Source of the DNA: Stieleria mannarensis | GTDB lineage: Bacteria; Planctomycetota; Planctomycetia; Pirellulales; Pirellulaceae | Assembly (NCBI RefSeq): GCF_014154935.1 | Contig: NZ_JACEHH010000023.1 | Coordinates: 91,999-155,998, forward strand | Direction of reading: 5' to 3' | DNA: 64,000 nucleotides | Part shown: piece by piece, positions 43,334 through 52,017 of the stretch | Position numbering within the stretch: the stretch's first letter is position 1 | Layout of the letters: each line of letters opens with the position of its first letter | Notes under the pieces: model-generated | Database searches by the model: none | Seen by the model: the letters and a program-made list of their open reading frames with translations, nothing else | What the model was told of the DNA's origin: nothing | Made by a program: the position numbers and the translations under genes

Positions 43334-45709
43334 ATGTCACCACCTTCGCCCGACGCACCGAAACGCAACGGACCCGCTGGCGGTTCGTCGTCGTCGCGGC
43401 GAAAGCGAAATCGAAAGGCCAAACGCCGCGGTGACCAGACGGACGGACCGGCGAGCGGCCAACCAAGCAATGTCCCCGACAGGCCACAAACCGACAGGCC
43501 ACAAACCGACAGGCCACAAACCGATCTCGCCCGGCCATCGGATTCGACCGCCATCGAAACGGTCGCATCACTGGTGCGACGACTCGGCACGCCCCCGCCC
43601 GATCTCGCCTCGCGACTGGGCGAACGTTTCAACGCAACATGCCGCCGATTGCTGGCCGACGGTGGCTCGATCGCCGCAATCGATCTGGAATCCTGGGCGA
43701 TCGATCGACAGGGCGATCTTGTGTACTTGGGAGAAATTCTGCCGGACGGTCAAGGAATCGTCAGCGTCGACGAACTGGCCGTCCAATTCCAGCATCGGCT
43801 CGGCGTCCCGCGTCCAGCGATCACCCACCACAGCCGCCAGCTCCGCGTCGACCAGGCAGAGGCTCGATTCGCACTGCGTTTCCGGCGGCACGCTGACGAT
43901 GATCAATACACGCCGACGCTCTCCGGTGACCAACGGGACCGGCGCGAAAAACTGATCGAACAATTCACCGAGTCGCTGGTGCGCCGTTTCGGCAAAGACG
44001 CGATCCTGCCTGCCGATCCGCCCGAACAAAAGATCCGTCCCAGCAAACCGCAGCCGATCACGCGGGATCGGAGGTTCAATTGGAACCTGACGCTGGGGCT
44101 GGCAACCGCCGTCACCGCCGTGGCAATGATTGTGGGCGGAATTCAAATCGCGAAGTCGCGGAAACACCAGGCGGAACTGGGACGCCGTGAAGCCTCCATC
44201 GGCGAAACGAAATCGATCGCTGGTGCGGGGAGTTCGTCAAGCGCCAATGCATCCGCTCGAACTCTAAACACGGCCCCAAGGCCCGTGACCGAAATGCAGT
44301 CCGATGGCTTTTCGCCGCCGCCAGACGTTGCCCCAGACGAAGCGGATCGCGGTGAGCCAGACACGACACCCCAACTTCGCGAACGACAACTTGCCGGCGG
44401 CGATCGCGACGACGCGCCCTCGCTCGAGTCTGCCGCCGATGGGATCGTCGACGACCGCACCCGGCGCGGTGGATTTGACGTCATGGACGATCTGGACGCA
44501 CTGCTGGCGAACAATTCGCCGTCGGAATCCACCCAGCCGGCGACTGCGTCGCCCGATGAAATCGATCTTGCGAAAACGATGCAGATCGCCAGCCCGCTGC
44601 GATCTTCCGGCAGTTCCCCGGCAGCCCCCACTCCACGCTCAAGTCCGCCCGGCTTGGCCGCTGGGAATGGCTTGACCGCAGGGGATGCGAATGATGATCA
44701 ATCGCTGGAAGCCGTACTCAGTGGAGAGGCGTCGGATCAAGACGTTGCCGAATCCCCCCAGCAAACGCGTCCGTCGCAGGACCGATTTGTCGAATTGTCA
44801 TCGGCCAACGACACCGCCGCGGAAACCGTGATCGATCAGACGGGAGCCGCGATCGAACGACTGGAATTTCCCCGCCCGATCCCGATCGTGTTGTCCACCC
44901 CCGGCGATGACGGGACGGTCGAGTTGATCAATCAGGAGAGCGGAAATCGGATCGCACACCTGACCCGGTCCGGTCCAACAACCGTGCTTCGGTGGTCCGA
45001 GTCGGCGTCCAAGGACCGCTTGGCCCAAAAATTATTGCACGGTCGCCTGGTCCTTGCCGGCGGTGAAGTCGTCTATCTGCGACCCTCAATCGAAACCGAC
45101 GCCTATCCAATCTCGATGGACCCCCGCCAGTTGCGGCCCAGCTGGAAACTCGGCGGCCCGCTGTTACCCGACGTCGCGCGGCTGGAAATCGACCTGCAAG
45201 TTCCCGACTCGATCGACTTGGCTTGGCACACGCCGCTGGATCTTGATCGGGCTCGTCACGGGACCGCGATCGCGATCCTGACGCCCACCGATGGGGAAAC
45301 GGTTGCATTTGCTGTCAAGGTGGACGTGGATTGCTCGCGAAAACTCACCTGCCGCCTGCAGTACGGCGCTCGATTGGACTCCGCGCTGCCCTGGTCACCC
45401 CTCAGCCAAACGAGGTTTGTGATAGAGAAGACGCGGTTGAGCCGCAATCGCAGCAGCCTGCTGCTGCAACGGGATCTGTTCAAGCAAAGCTACGACTCGG
45501 CCAGCGCCATGGAACGCAAGATGATGCGGGGGCGGGGAGAGCGGATCGATGCCGACCTTGACCGCCTGGATGCAATGCTGGACCGCATGAGCATGCTCGG
45601 TGAGTTGGCGATCCGAGTCCACGAGAGCGTTAAATTGGATCTGCACGCGTTTGTGCAATGGCCCGATGCGTCTCAAACCCTGCTGAGGACGACGTCAACG
45701 GCCGAGTAG
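43334..45709 (+). CDS. Large single-pass membrane protein of unknown function
   Basis: A 791-residue protein I do not recognize. Residues 1-75 are polar and carry three DRPQT repeats; residues about 75-225 look folded (AIDLESWAIDRQGDLVYLGE, LAVQFQHRLGVPRPAITHHS); one membrane helix is at about 250-272 (LTLGLATAVTAVAMIVGGIQ). A long disordered Ser/Pro/Asp-rich linker follows to about 500, then a beta-rich C-terminal domain (IPIVLSTPGDDGTVELINQE, SWKLGGPLLPDVARLEIDLQ) and a final helical part. So cytoplasmic and external domains are linked through one helix, as in surface sensors or envelope anchors; this is inference. Confidence 0.7.
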   Translation: MSPPSPDAPKRNGPAGGSSSSRRKRNRKAKRRGDQTDGPASGQPSNVPDRPQTDRPQTDRPQTDLARPSDSTAIETVASLVRRLGTPPPDLASRLGERFNATCRRLLADGGSIAAIDLESWAIDRQGDLVYLGEILPDGQGIVSVDELAVQFQHRLGVPRPAITHHSRQLRVDQAEARFALRFRRHADDDQYTPTLSGDQRDRREKLIEQFTESLVRRFGKDAILPADPPEQKIRPSKPQPITRDRRFNWNLTLGLATAVTAVAMIVGGIQIAKSRKHQAELGRREASIGETKSIAGAGSSSSANASARTLNTAPRPVTEMQSDGFSPPPDVAPDEADRGEPDTTPQLRERQLAGGDRDDAPSLESAADGIVDDRTRRGGFDVMDDLDALLANNSPSESTQPATASPDEIDLAKTMQIASPLRSSGSSPAAPTPRSSPPGLAAGNGLTAGDANDDQSLEAVLSGEASDQDVAESPQQTRPSQDRFVELSSANDTAAETVIDQTGAAIERLEFPRPIPIVLSTPGDDGTVELINQESGNRIAHLTRSGPTTVLRWSESASKDRLAQKLLHGRLVLAGGEVVYLRPSIETDAYPISMDPRQLRPSWKLGGPLLPDVARLEIDLQVPDSIDLAWHTPLDLDRARHGTAIAILTPTDGETVAFAVKVDVDCSRKLTCRLQYGARLDSALPWSPLSQTRFVIEKTRLSRNRSSLLLQRDLFKQSYDSASAMERKMMRGRGERIDADLDRLDAMLDRMSMLGELAIRVHESVKLDLHAFVQWPDASQTLLRTTSTAE
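43478..43522 (+). repeat. 15-bp in-frame tandem repeat x3
   Basis: GACAGGCCACAAACC three times perfectly, coding DRPQT repeats near the N-terminus of the 43334 gene. Confidence 0.93.
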
Positions 45710-45885
45710 CCCGATGGGATTCCCTCAGATCTCGATGGCGGAATCGCGCCGCAGCGGCACTCTTTTCGACAATCTTTCGATGCCCGGTTAATCTCTGCCG
45801 GTTATTCATCCGATACCGGTTGTGACGGGAATCGAGTTGACTCGATCGCCCTGGTACGTGACGATTCACACAAGGCATGGAAGCC

Positions 45886-46125
45886 ATGAGCCGCAAATCG
45901 ACATCTGGACACATCACACGAGTTACCGCGATCGCTCTGCTCGCAGGCACCTGCCTGGCCGGTACGACCGGTTGCCAGGTGGGCATCAACGGGCAGACGT
46001 TGCCGAGCCCCTGGTATCTGCAAGACGACGTGCAGTACTTCCCCAGTGGTCCCGAGTTCAAACTGTCTCGTGAAGCCGCCGCACTGAAAGCCGCTCGCGC
46101 TCAAGAGAAAAGCGACCGCAACTAG
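45886..46125 (+). CDS. Small exported protein, possible lipoprotein
   Basis: A 79-residue protein (start ATG 45886; ATG 45877 would add three). Hydrophobic segment VTAIALLAGTCLAGTTGC with a lipobox-like TTGC, then GINGQTLPSPWYLQDDVQYF and PSGPEFKLSREAAALKAARA. The middle sequence, with an intact LPSPWYLxDDVQYFPxGPEF pattern, looks strongly conserved, and similar small proteins occur in planctomycetes as I recall. The function is unknown. Likely attached to a membrane on the outer side. Confidence 0.7.
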   Translation: MSRKSTSGHITRVTAIALLAGTCLAGTTGCQVGINGQTLPSPWYLQDDVQYFPSGPEFKLSREAAALKAARAQEKSDRN

Positions 46126-46482
46126 CCGGTGGACGCCCACTGCCGGTGTAAAATCGCGTCTGCGGAATTCGCCCAGCGTTTCGCGCCCCTGCTGCCCCGC
46201 CCGAAACCCTTGGCGAGTTCCGCAGTCGGCCAGCTTCGCCGCCCAAAACCCTCCCTAGCGAGGTCGTGCGGTATTTCAAATTAACTCTGCCTGACAGGGA
46301 GGGTCGAGCGTAGCGAGGGGAGGGGCGAACCGTGGTGTTTGAGTACACTCGAGCCACAGCGAACTCTCCCCGCGTCGTCGCTCAATCTTCGGCACCCTGC
46401 CAGCGGGAGGGTTGATTCGCTGCAGCAATGAATCAACCGCTTCATCGCATGCCGTCCGGCCGAAGCGGACGCGCTGTCGCCC
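46126..46482. other. Repeat-filled intergenic region
   Basis: Convergent gap of 357 bp. It holds GAAACCCTTGGCGAGTTCCG (46203), a copy of which is at 48536, and the CCCTCCC hairpin repeat at 46249-46413 with GAGGGTCGAGCGTAGCGAGG. No gene. Confidence 0.75.
46249..46413. repeat. CCCTCCC hairpin repeat, 46.3 kb copy
   Basis: Long imperfect palindrome from CCCTCCCTAGCGAGGTCGTG to CCCTGCCAGCGGGAGGG. Shares the GTGGTGTTTGAGTACACTCG segment with the 29.5 kb copy and the GAGGTCGTGCGGT segment with the 4.0 kb copy. Confidence 0.8.
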
Positions 46483-46737
46483 CTAGGCGAGTTTCCCGAT
46501 GGCTTCGGCGACCAGTGCGGGATCATCTTTTTCCCGCAGATGCTCGATCTGCTCGGCCGACAGCCCGGCCTTTTCGAGGTGACTGCACAGGCGTTTCCAG
46601 ACGGTTTCGCGCTTCTTGCCTTGGCTCAGGTACAGTTCGGTGACCGCTTCTTGGGCTTTTTGAATCCCGATCGAATCCCGGTTTTGGTAGTAATTCTTGA
46701 TAATTCGTTCTTGATAGGGCGAACGGTGAGCACTCAT
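46483..46737 (-). CDS. Small helical protein of unknown function
   Basis: 84 residues, MSAHRSPYQERIIKNYYQNR at the N-terminus, then a run of charged helices (AQEAVTELYLSQGKKRETVW). No signal peptide or membrane segment. Base composition and codon use resemble real genes and the sequence looks like a conserved cytoplasmic planctomycete protein, but no family was recognized. Divergent from aroH. Confidence 0.65.
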   Translation of the reverse strand: MSAHRSPYQERIIKNYYQNRDSIGIQKAQEAVTELYLSQGKKRETVWKRLCSHLEKAGLSAEQIEHLREKDDPALVAEAIGKLA

Positions 46738-46982
46738 ATTCGGTTTCCGGTCTCAGAAATGTGTGGTCGATTGTCGTCGGTGCGGTAAGACGGTTATCGG
46801 CGCGGCCAATTGGCCCCTATAGTAGGCGTCTCCGAGGAAGCTTTCTACGGCTAAATCGGCGTCGAAAAACCCGTCCAATCGGTTCACCGTCCCAATCGGG
46901 CGGGCGGTCAACCGGGGGGGCTGGCGAGCGACAGGCGTCGCCCGCCCAGTGAATGGTCCAATGCCCAAAGGAATCAAAAAGT

Positions 46983-47411
46983 ATGTTGGCTTGTCGAGGT
47001 GTCCGCGGTGCGACAACGGTGCCGTCGGATGATCGTGACGAAATCCTGCTGGCAACGCGACAGTTGTTGGCGCTGATGATCCGCCAGAACGGGATCGACA
47101 CGGCGGACCTGGCCAGCGCCTACTTCACGGTGACCAAGGATTTGACGGCCGAATTTCCGGCACTGGCCGCGCGACAGCTCGGCTGGCTGGAGGTCCCGCT
47201 GTTGTGCGGCTACGAAATCACCGTCGAAAAATCGTTGCCCCGCTGCATCCGTGTCTTGTTGCACTGGAATACGGAGAAATCACAGAAGGAAATCCAGCAC
47301 TTTTATTTGCACGACGCGGTGAAATTGCGACCGGATTTGTCAGAGCTTCCGCCCGTTGATTTTGACGAGCTGGAACAATGGATTCAGTCCCAGCTGTCTT
47401 CCGCCCCCTGA
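46983..47411 (+). CDS. aroH: Chorismate mutase, AroH type
   Basis: A monofunctional chorismate mutase of the Bacillus AroH trimer family, 142 residues: chorismate to prephenate for Phe and Tyr. The N-terminus [20 protein letters not shown] is the family signature with active-site Arg, and [20 protein letters not shown] with [20 protein letters not shown] follows as expected. ATG 46983 gives the exact family start. It overlaps no other gene; the next gene begins 22 bp later. Confidence 0.92.
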   Translation: MLACRGVRGATTVPSDDRDEILLATRQLLALMIRQNGIDTADLASAYFTVTKDLTAEFPALAARQLGWLEVPLLCGYEITVEKSLPRCIRVLLHWNTEKSQKEIQHFYLHDAVKLRPDLSELPPVDFDELEQWIQSQLSSAP

Positions 47412-47433
47412 TTGTCCCACGAGTCTGAGAGCC

Positions 47434-48444
47434 TTGGCCAAGAAATCAAACCTCCGATTTCAGCCCGCGGTCGACTTGAGCGTGATTCACGCGTCGTTTG
47501 TCGTCGCAACCGGCGGGGTCTGCAGCGACCAGCGGACCGAGTCTGCATTGCTGGGGCCGACCAGCGAAATCAACACGCGGCTGGTTTCGGCACTGACCGA
47601 TGTCCGGGCGTTCTGGTCGGCGCTGTTTGCGTCAGTGGCCGCCGGACGCAGTGCCCGCCAGGCGTGCCCCGCCGCCCTCGCGTCGGCCGGTTGCAGTGAA
47701 CTGCAAATCGACCAGACCGCCGCCGCACTGGGCAGCCAACTGGATCAATGCCGCATCGTGTATCAGCAGCGGTTTCCCAAACTGAAAGAACAGCTCGGTC
47801 TCCGCGCCGGACCGTTGAAAGACCGTTGGCAAACCTACGGACCCGGGTTGTTGATCGAAACGGCGCGGCTGATCTGGGGATCGACGCCACCGGAAAAGTG
47901 GTGGCCCGACGATGTCGATTGCTTGTTGGTCCAACCGGTGCGTGGCGGCGACGGCGGATTCGATTCCGGTCAATGCCGGGTCTGGATCGAAGCCATGTTG
48001 ACCGACGCCGATCCGTCCGTCGGCGAAATCTTTCGGCTGGCGTTCTGGGTCACGCAAGTCGCCGTCGGACGTCACCTGGCCGCCACGCTCGGGCACGTCG
48101 AAGCGACCAGCCATCCCGAAGATTTCGGCTCCGGGACGCACCGGCGAACCTCCCTGCCGTGGGATCTCGGATGCGTCCCGGTCGTGTTGACCGCCGGCGC
48201 GAATTTGGAACTGTTTCGCGCCGATCCGCTGCCCATCGAAACCGCCGTGGCCCTCTGGCGGCTCGGCGACGAATCGGTCGGCGCGGTCGTCGCCAACTGG
48301 TGGGACCAATGGAAAGACGCCGGAGCGGCGATGCCGGTCGCGCTCAAAGCCCTCGACCGCATGCTCGCCCCGCTTCGCAAGCGGCCGGAGACGGCAGGCA
48401 TGCGTGATGAGGATGACGCAAGCGACAACCGATCCGTCCGCTAG
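47434..48444 (+). CDS. Conserved-looking protein of unknown function
   Basis: About 336 residues, cytoplasmic, Leu/Ala-rich with well-spaced Trp (GSTPPEKWWPDDVDCLLVQP, WDLGCVPVVLTAGANLELF, VVANWWDQWKDAGAAMPVAL). No recognized domain. The start is unclear: TTG 47434 with an upstream GAGAG is the best choice; GTG 47479 is possible. It follows aroH by 22 bp, so the two may be co-transcribed, but no pathway link is evident. Confidence 0.6.
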   Translation: MAKKSNLRFQPAVDLSVIHASFVVATGGVCSDQRTESALLGPTSEINTRLVSALTDVRAFWSALFASVAAGRSARQACPAALASAGCSELQIDQTAAALGSQLDQCRIVYQQRFPKLKEQLGLRAGPLKDRWQTYGPGLLIETARLIWGSTPPEKWWPDDVDCLLVQPVRGGDGGFDSGQCRVWIEAMLTDADPSVGEIFRLAFWVTQVAVGRHLAATLGHVEATSHPEDFGSGTHRRTSLPWDLGCVPVVLTAGANLELFRADPLPIETAVALWRLGDESVGAVVANWWDQWKDAGAAMPVALKALDRMLAPLRKRPETAGMRDEDDASDNRSVR

Positions 48445-48462
48445 CGCTTCGTCGCAGCTCAG

Positions 48463-48567
48463 TTTTCGGGTGCGAGCCGTAGCGGAAGCCGCCAAGGCTT
48501 TCGGGCTACCCTGTGCGACGTCGCGACGCCAGCGCGAAACTCTTGGCGAGTTCCGCTACCCGAAAAC
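48463..48567. repeat. GTAGCGGAA/GCCAAG inverted repeat pair
   Basis: Left arm 48463-48503 (TTTTCGGG...GTAGCGGAAGCCGCCAAGGC) and right arm 48534-48567 (CTTGGCGAGTTCCGCTACCC then GAAAA) between two convergent genes. Single-arm relatives lie at 8200-8225 and 46203-46223. Confidence 0.75.
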
Positions 48568-48584
48568 CAAACGGTCGCGGAATA

Positions 48585-49358
48585 CTAGTTGCTACCGCTG
48601 TCGTCGCCGATCTTGACCTTGATCGACCCCAGCATCTTCGTCATCTGCTTTTCCTTCTTGCTCACGAACAGGATGTTGTCGAGCACGATCGCGCGCTTTT
48701 CGGTGGTCGGGTGCAGGATCAATCGCCCGGCGCCGAGCAACATGTATTCAAAGACGTCGTTGATCTCCTTGTCGACCCGCAGATTCGGGGCGGGGTAGCG
48801 TTTCAAATCGCTGAGCAGTCCGTGGTGGTGCAACAATTCGTTGTTGGACAGTTCCCAGTAATTGAACTTGGTGCTGACAAACACCGCGGCGTACATCAAC
48901 ACCATCCCGATCGTCGTGCACATAAAAAAGGTCGTGTTGGCGACCGGCCGGATCCCCTTGATCCAGTGACCGACGGCGGGCAACAGATCGGGCCGCGAAA
49001 GGAACAACAGCCACAATCCCATCGCGACCGTCGTCACGACGAACACCAGCGTCAACGACGTGGCGCGGGGAAAGTCAAACACGATCACAAACAGGTTGGC
49101 CATCATCACGCACAGGAACAGCCCCGTCATCACCACCGGTGTCGTGTTGTTCGGATCGGCGATCGAATGTCCGCCCAGCCACAACACCAACGTCGCGATG
49201 ATCGCGACGATCAACGTCGGGTACATGAAAATGAACTTGGGATACGGCACCAGCAAGATGCGTTTCTTGCCGCTTGACCCGTGGGAATGCGCGTGGGCGT
49301 GGGAGTGCGACGGGTCACCTTGGGATGCGTCGTCGTCATGCTGCTCTTCTTCGGTCAT
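48585..49358 (-). CDS. Membrane protein with His-rich N-terminus and PH-like C-terminal part
   Basis: A 257-residue protein. N-terminus is acidic, then HSHAHAHSHGSSG, a possible metal-binding stretch. Four membrane segments follow (FMYPTLIVAIIATLVLWLGG, VVMTGLFLCVMMANLFVIVF, LTLVFVVTTVAMGLWLLFL, FFMCTTIGMVLMYAAVFVST). The C-terminal 80 residues (YWELSNNELLHHHGLLSDLK, INDVFEYMLLGAGRLILHPT) resemble the bacterial PH-like (DUF304) module. ATG 49358 has AAGGCGA upstream. The function is unknown. Confidence 0.7.
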   Translation of the reverse strand: MTEEEQHDDDASQGDPSHSHAHAHSHGSSGKKRILLVPYPKFIFMYPTLIVAIIATLVLWLGGHSIADPNNTTPVVMTGLFLCVMMANLFVIVFDFPRATSLTLVFVVTTVAMGLWLLFLSRPDLLPAVGHWIKGIRPVANTTFFMCTTIGMVLMYAAVFVSTKFNYWELSNNELLHHHGLLSDLKRYPAPNLRVDKEINDVFEYMLLGAGRLILHPTTEKRAIVLDNILFVSKKEKQMTKMLGSIKVKIGDDSGSN

Positions 49359-49754
49359 CGTGTCGCCTTTGTTCAATTCTCGTTGCTGTGTCGATTCAAC
49401 CCACAGGTCCGGGCCTCTTCGGCCTGTCAATTAAACCGCTGTTTCAAACTCATTCCGATCGTGCCAGCCCCGAAAGCCTGATCCAGGGATCACGCATGCG
49501 GGATTGCATCAACAGCCCATACGGGCCCCGGGCACCAACAGCGCCGCCTTGGGGCGCGCGACACGCCGGCAAACACTTCTGCGATCCCGTTGCGGGGCTG
49601 AATCTAGCACGTCCCCAGCCTTCGCTTAATACCCGCTTCGCGCAACCGCGACAGAAGCTGATAATTCGTCCTGAAATCGTTTCGAAACGGCTCCGCAGGA
49701 AGTCCTACGCCGGTGCCGCTATCATTTGACAGGCACGAGTGGAGTTAATTTTTG
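49359..49754. other. Intergenic region, 396 bp
   Basis: Divergent gap between the His-rich membrane protein and ndk. No gene or repeat recognized. GGAG at 49741 is the likely ribosome-binding site of ndk. Confidence 0.5.
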
Positions 49755-50225
49755 ATGAGTGATCTGATGCAGCGCACCCTGGTTCTACTGAAACCCGACG
49801 CGGTCCAACGGCGTTTGATGGGACAACTGATCGCGCGGTTCGAAGCGAAAGGCTTGAACATCGTTGCAATGAAGATGCTGAACGTGACCCCGGAAATGGC
49901 GAAAAAGCACTACGCCGAACACGTCGACAAGCCCTTCTATCCCAGCCTGGAGTCGTTCATCACGTCGGCCCCGATCGTCGCGATGGCGATCGACGGGTTG
50001 GACGTGATCAAAGTCGTCCGTGACATGCTGGGCGCCACCAGCGGCCTGAATGCCGCCGCCGGGACCATTCGCGGCGATTTCAGCAGCAGCCGCCAGATGA
50101 ACCTGGTTCACGCCAGCGACGGTGCCGAAGCGGCCAAGCGAGAATTGAAGATCTACTTCGATGACAGCGAATTCTGCCGCTACGAGCCGGTTCTGACCCC
50201 GTTCATGCGGGCCGCCGACGAATAG
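49755..50225 (+). CDS. ndk: Nucleoside diphosphate kinase
   Basis: Ndk equalizes NTP and dNTP pools; 156 residues. RTLVLLKPDAVQRRLMGQLI, IVAMAIDGLDVIKVVRDMLG and the catalytic-His region NLVHASDGAEAAKRELKIYF are intact; the phosphate-accepting His is in NLVHASD. ATG 49755 preferred over the in-frame TTG just before it. Confidence 0.96.
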   Translation: MSDLMQRTLVLLKPDAVQRRLMGQLIARFEAKGLNIVAMKMLNVTPEMAKKHYAEHVDKPFYPSLESFITSAPIVAMAIDGLDVIKVVRDMLGATSGLNAAAGTIRGDFSSSRQMNLVHASDGAEAAKRELKIYFDDSEFCRYEPVLTPFMRAADE

Positions 50226-50512
50226 GAAAGAGTCGCTGAAGGGAGGTCTTGGACATCGCGGTAAGACTTCAAGTCAGCGAACAAGTGAAGTCACCCTCCC
50301 TCTGGGAGGGTCGCGGAGGAGTACGCGACGACGCGGGGAGGGTTCGTTGCGGCTCGGAAGCACTCAGCCACCACCAATCGACCCTCCCCTCGCTACGCTC
50401 GACCCTCCCTTCCAGGGAGGGTTTCTTCTTAACTTGATGCGTGTGCCCCTCGCTCGGGAGGGGTTTCGTGGTTCTGAAGCCTGCGGCGTGACATCGTCGA
50501 TCCGCGCCGGCG
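50226..50512. repeat. CCCTCCC hairpin repeat, 50.3 kb copy, filling the gap
   Basis: CCCTCCCTCTGGGAGGG and, 100 bp later, CCCTCCCTTCCAGGGAGGG with a central CGCGGAGGAGTACGCGACGA. The right half contains the reverse complement of GAGCGTAGCGAGGGG. It separates convergent ndk and lexA and could terminate both. Confidence 0.8.
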
Positions 50513-51115
50513 TTACAGCCCGTTTCGGACGACGCCGACGGCGACACCGACGACTTTGGCGTCCTCGACATACAGCGGAGACATTTCGGCGTTGGCCGGT
50601 TGCAGCCGAATGCGGCCGTTCTCGGGGAACCAGAACTTCAGCGTCGAGTCACCGCTGGGGAGTTCTGCGACCACCATCTGGCCGGGTTCGGCCGTTTCCT
50701 GTTTTTGGATGACGACAAAGTCCCCGTCCTGGATGTGGGCTTCGATCATCGAGTCCCCGGACACTTGCAGGATGAAGCGGTCGTTCTGGCAGAACATGCC
50801 GCTGAAATCCATCGTGTCGCTCTGCTCGAACGCCAATGCCGTCGTCCCCGCCGCGACCATCCCGGCCATCGGCAAACTGTGCTGCTGACGGTCGATCTTT
50901 TCAGTCAGCTCGATCGCACGTGACTTGTTGGGACTGCGGTGAATCAGACCCTTGCGCTCCAACGCACGCAAGTGGCACATCACCCCGTTGGGGCTCTTGA
51001 TGCCAAATGCCTCGCCAATCTCGCGAACGGTCGGTCCGTAGCCCCGGTTGAGAATTAACTCTCGAATCAACTCGTATACCCGCCGTTGGCGGTCGGTGAG
51101 TTGCTTGGTCCCCAT
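50513..51115 (-). CDS. lexA: LexA repressor
   Basis: SOS repressor, 200 residues. N-terminal winged helix: LTDRQRRVYELIRELILNRG and PTVREIGEAFGIKSPNGVMC. The autoproteolysis site Ala-Gly is in MVAAGTTALAF; the catalytic Ser is in VSGDSMIEAHIQDGDFV and the Lys in STLKFW. So it should cleave itself on RecA activation. ATG 51115 gives the family start. It is divergent from dnaA with an 878-bp gap. No classical LexA box (CTGTN8ACAG) was found upstream; planctomycete operators are different or unknown. Confidence 0.95.
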   Translation of the reverse strand: MGTKQLTDRQRRVYELIRELILNRGYGPTVREIGEAFGIKSPNGVMCHLRALERKGLIHRSPNKSRAIELTEKIDRQQHSLPMAGMVAAGTTALAFEQSDTMDFSGMFCQNDRFILQVSGDSMIEAHIQDGDFVVIQKQETAEPGQMVVAELPSGDSTLKFWFPENGRIRLQPANAEMSPLYVEDAKVVGVAVGVVRNGL

Positions 51116-51993
51116 TAGTCTTCTCAATTTACGGTGTGATGCCGTCGGCGTGACGACATGGTGAGTATATCCGGTCCACCCGATCGAGTCTATCGAACCG
51201 CACTCGCCGCTCGATGCTGCCCCAGTGGATCTGGACGGAAACTTGAAAGGAAAATCGGACGACTGCCTAAATGATTAGGAGCACATCTGTCCAATACTGT
51301 AATGCTAATCGTCAGCGTCTCGGATTGCCCGACGCTCGGATCACACCGGCGCAGGAATTTCCTGGCCCACTGCCAATTGTAAACGCTCCCCGACAGATGG
51401 CCCATTTTCGCCTCCGATTGTCACGAGGGTTTCGTAAACAACGTTCAGGAAAGGGGTTGCGTCGGTTGCCAGGACGTCGAAAACAGCCGCCCCGGAAGCG
51501 TTCGACACTTTTTCCACGCACCGGAAAACCCTGACAAGGTGGCCAGGTTTGACGGCCGGCGTTCACCGCCAGGGGCATGCGACCGGGAATTATTGCCCCA
51601 GCTGAATGATCCTCCGCGTCGAAAAAAAAAGCCTTCGCAAGTTGCTAGCAATCGGTTTGACTTGCGTGCTAGCAAACATAGAATCTCGCCCACTTGATGA
51701 ACGCGACGTGAAGAAATCGCGCCCCAGAGCACCGCGACCTCGGTACGAACCGTAGGCCGCACCACCGGGGGGACCGAACGCTTCACCCGCGAACATCGAG
51801 ACCCTGTCGATCCGGGAGGCTGAAATGCCACCCAGCGGAGCTAGGTTGGCTGCTTTTCTTGCCAACGCTTTGGCTGCTTTTCCGGATCGATCGGCACCCG
51901 ACAATCCCCACCGATCAGACCGACACCGCACTTTGATGCGTGGCCGCATGTCAGTGTCATCTGATCGGATCCCGACCGATCCCGCGAACATCC
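51116..51993. other. Long divergent intergenic region between lexA and dnaA
   Basis: 878 bp. No TTATCCACA-type DnaA boxes were found by eye and no AT-rich unwinding element, so I do not call an origin. Two closely spaced palindromes (51642-51651 and 51666-51675) follow an A-run at 51621-51629. Open frames here lack protein features. Confidence 0.55.
51642..51675. promoter_or_regulatory. Two palindromic sites TTGCTAGCAA / GTGCTAGCAA, candidate operator
   Basis: Two TGCTAGCA-centred sites with centres 24 bp apart, both embedded in GCAAG/CTTGCG context, about 350 bp before dnaA. Paired equal palindromes suggest a dimeric regulator; which one is not known. Confidence 0.4.
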
Positions 51994-52017
51994 ATGATGG
52001 AGGACTGCGCTCCCGGT

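Noticed and set aside
51116..51993. Replication origin upstream of dnaA
   Set aside because: No TTATCCACA boxes and no AT-rich unwinding region could be found by eye; gene order alone is not enough.
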